Assembly (NCBI RefSeq): GCF_040782645.1
Contig: NZ_CP160403.1
Coordinates: 1,736,001-1,800,000 of the forward strand
Direction: 5' to 3'
Source: Streptomyces sp. HUAS ZL42
Lineage (GTDB): Bacteria; Actinomycetota; Actinomycetes; Streptomycetales; Streptomycetaceae
Length of the DNA stretch: 64,000 bases
Shown: positions 62,592-64,000 of the stretch, one piece after another
Position numbering within the stretch: the first letter of the stretch is position 1
How the letters are laid out: each line of letters starts with the position of its first letter
The notes under the pieces: generated by a model
Database searches by the model: none
Told to the model about the DNA's origin: nothing
What the model saw: only the letters and a program-made list of their open reading frames with translations
Made by a program: the position numbers and the translations under genes

Positions 62592-62874
62592 CCGAACTCA
62601 CTCCCTGGGTCCGACGCGTCCGCGCCGGTCATGTGCATGGTGGGCGCCCCTTGGCGTCAGGGCCTGGCCGGGCGGCATGTCGGCAGAGGCTATCGGATGC
62701 CCGGAAGCCCGTGTTCACCGCCCGTTCACGGCACGGTCGACGCGGTCCGCACCGGCCTTTGCCGCGATCATCATCGGTGATCGGCGGCCCCGCCCACAAA
62801 CCGCGTATCCCAGACGCTCACATCAAGGACATTGCGTACGGGGCCCCGGAGAGGTCGGCATAGGGTGGGCGACC
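62592..62874. other. Divergent promoter region between the polymer operon and galE
   Basis: No gene or clear operator is seen in this 283-base stretch. It must hold the leftward promoter for the CDP-alcohol transferase operon and the rightward one for galE. Confidence 0.4.
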
Positions 62875-63846
62875 ATGACGTGGCTGATCACCGGCGGAGC
62901 CGGATACATCGGGGCACATGTGACAAGGGCCATGAGCCGGGCCGGAGAGCGGGTCGTCGCACTGGACGACCTGTCGGCCGGCGTACCCGCACGGCTCCCG
63001 GTGGACATCCCGCTGGTCCAGGGGTCGTCGCTGGACGGAGACCTGCTGAAGCGGGTCCTCGCCGAGCACGGGGTGACGGGTGTGGTGCACCTCGCCGCGC
63101 GCAAGCAGGCCGGCGAGTCCGTCGCGCAGCCGACCCGCTACTACCAGGAGAACGTGGGCGGTCTCGCGACACTCCTGGAGGCGGTCGCCGAGGCCGGGAT
63201 CAAGCGTTTCCTCTTCTCCTCGTCGGCGGCCGTGTACGGCAACCCCGACGTGGACCTGATCACGGAGGACACTCCGTGCGCGCCGGTGAACCCGTACGGC
63301 GAGACAAAGCTCACCGGGGAGTGGCTGGTGCGGGCGGCCGGCCGGGCGCACGGCATCTCGACGGTGTGCCTGCGGTACTTCAACGTGGCGGGCGCGGCCA
63401 CGCCCGAGCTGGCCGACACCGGGGTGTTCAACATCGTCCCCATGGTCTTCGACCGGCTCACGCGCGACGAAGCCCCGCGGATCTTCGGTGACGACTACCC
63501 GACGCCGGACGGCACCTGCATCCGCGACTACATCCATGTCGCCGACCTCGCGGACGCGCACCTCGCGGCGGCCCGGCGGCTGTCCGAGGCGGGCGTCGGG
63601 GGCGATCTGACGGTGAACATCGGCCGCGGCGAGGGCGTCTCGGTGCGCGAGCTGATCGCGCTCATCGGCGAGGTCACCGGCGACCGGCGGCCCGCCGTGG
63701 TCGAGGCGCGCCGTCCCGGGGACGCGCCGCGGGCGGTCGCCTCGGCCGGGCGGGCCGCAGCGGAGCTGGGCTGGACCGCGCGGCGCGAGGTGCGGGAGAT
63801 GGTCGAGTCGGCGTGGCAGGGCTGGCTGCTGCACCGCGGCAAGTGA
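62875..63846 (+). CDS. galE: UDP-glucose 4-epimerase (GalE-type)
   Basis: Extended SDR of 323 aa that interconverts UDP-glucose and UDP-galactose. The NAD loop is ITGGAGYIGAHV, then VVHLAARKQAGESV, the catalytic serine in FSSSAAVYG and Y-x3-K in PYGETK; RDYIHVADLADAH is typical of GalE. ATG 62875 gives the usual N-terminus; a frame extension far upstream is not real. It is divergent from the polymer operon and could supply UDP-galactose for its glycosyltransferase. A GalE-like epimerase with another sugar is possible. Confidence 0.88.
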   Translation: MTWLITGGAGYIGAHVTRAMSRAGERVVALDDLSAGVPARLPVDIPLVQGSSLDGDLLKRVLAEHGVTGVVHLAARKQAGESVAQPTRYYQENVGGLATLLEAVAEAGIKRFLFSSSAAVYGNPDVDLITEDTPCAPVNPYGETKLTGEWLVRAAGRAHGISTVCLRYFNVAGAATPELADTGVFNIVPMVFDRLTRDEAPRIFGDDYPTPDGTCIRDYIHVADLADAHLAAARRLSEAGVGGDLTVNIGRGEGVSVRELIALIGEVTGDRRPAVVEARRPGDAPRAVASAGRAAAELGWTARREVREMVESAWQGWLLHRGK

Positions 63847-63853
63847 ACTGAGG

Positions 63854-63892
63854 GTGCCTTGACCTGCGGTTCGTTTTCGCAGGTCAAGGCAC
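63854..63892 (+). terminator. Terminator after galE
   Basis: Perfect 15-bp stem: GTGCCTTGACCTGCG (63854-63868), 9-base loop, CGCAGGTCAAGGCAC (63878-63892), starting eight bases past the galE stop. Confidence 0.75.
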
Positions 63893-63979
63893 ATGACAAC
63901 GGTGTTCAGTGCCGCGTTGCCGGATACCCCCCACCCGTAGTTCACTGTGATCCCGGGCGGAACGAGGAGGGCGGCTTCC

Positions 63980-64000
63980 ATGGGGGCTGGGCACGATCAC
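63980..64000 (+). CDS. Start of a rightward gene cut by the window edge
   Basis: ATG 63980 with AGGAGG (63966-63971) upstream begins a frame MGAGHDH that runs off the window. Too short for any assignment. Confidence 0.4.

Overview
The window is high-GC actinobacterial DNA. Coding bias, gene content (conservon, Streptomyces-type hopanoid cluster, c-di-AMP riboswitch ahead of a LysM/M23 peptidase, XRE-cupin/small membrane protein pair, frequent GTG starts, many ATGA/GTGA overlaps) point to a Streptomyces chromosome. No insertion sequence, phage module or CRISPR array was seen; the DNA looks like ordinary chromosomal arm or core sequence with several specialised operons.

Left part (1-16003). 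A leftward set contains an IclR regulator, a glycerol kinase and a LivH-like permease cut by the window edge. A small HATPase-type protein is divergent to it. Next comes a rightward block of an RbsBAC-type sugar ABC transporter followed by a tightly overlapping catabolic operon: L-fuconate dehydratase-like enzyme, lactonase, RbsD/FucU mutarotase, MDR dehydrogenase, KduD-like SDR, KDPG aldolase, KDG kinase, an L-fucose dehydrogenase-like aldo/keto reductase and a FadR-type GntR regulator. Together these encode a plausible full route from L-galactose (with L-fucose/D-arabinose as alternative entry substrates) through 2-keto-3-deoxy-D-gluconate to pyruvate and glyceraldehyde-3-phosphate.

Middle part (16033-42066). 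This holds an ABC exporter, an orphan NarL-type histidine kinase, tRNA-Pro(GGG), an MFS transporter, an XRE-cupin/GNAT/MmcQ operon, a LysR regulator, the tdh-kbl threonine-to-glycine pair, a GOLPH3-like protein, a GAF protein, a cvnABCD conservon, a cupin, a DUF429 protein, an MBL-fold hydrolase, an amino-acid dehydrogenase with a TetR regulator, an SGNH hydrolase, a riboswitch-controlled LysM/M23 peptidase, a GH36 alpha-galactosidase, a tyrosine phosphatase, and an XRE-cupin regulator coupled to a 40-residue membrane protein.

Right part (42182-64000). One leftward, heavily overlapping operon carries hopanoid biosynthesis from isoprenoid precursors to aminohopanoids: hpnC, hpnD, a small coupled ORF, hpnE, a polyprenyl diphosphate synthase, shc, hpnG, hpnH, ispG, dxs and hpnO. 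Upstream of it is a second leftward operon that looks like synthesis and export of a glycerol-1-phosphate-based lipid or cell-wall glycopolymer: two CDP-alcohol phosphotransferases, a nucleotidyltransferase, a G1P dehydrogenase-like enzyme, a GT2 glycosyltransferase and a Wzm/Wzt (TagGH) transporter. A divergent galE and the first codons of another gene close the window.

Coordinates and start choices come from reading frames, Shine-Dalgarno sequences and gene overlaps. Functions are by family recognition from memory and no database search was run.
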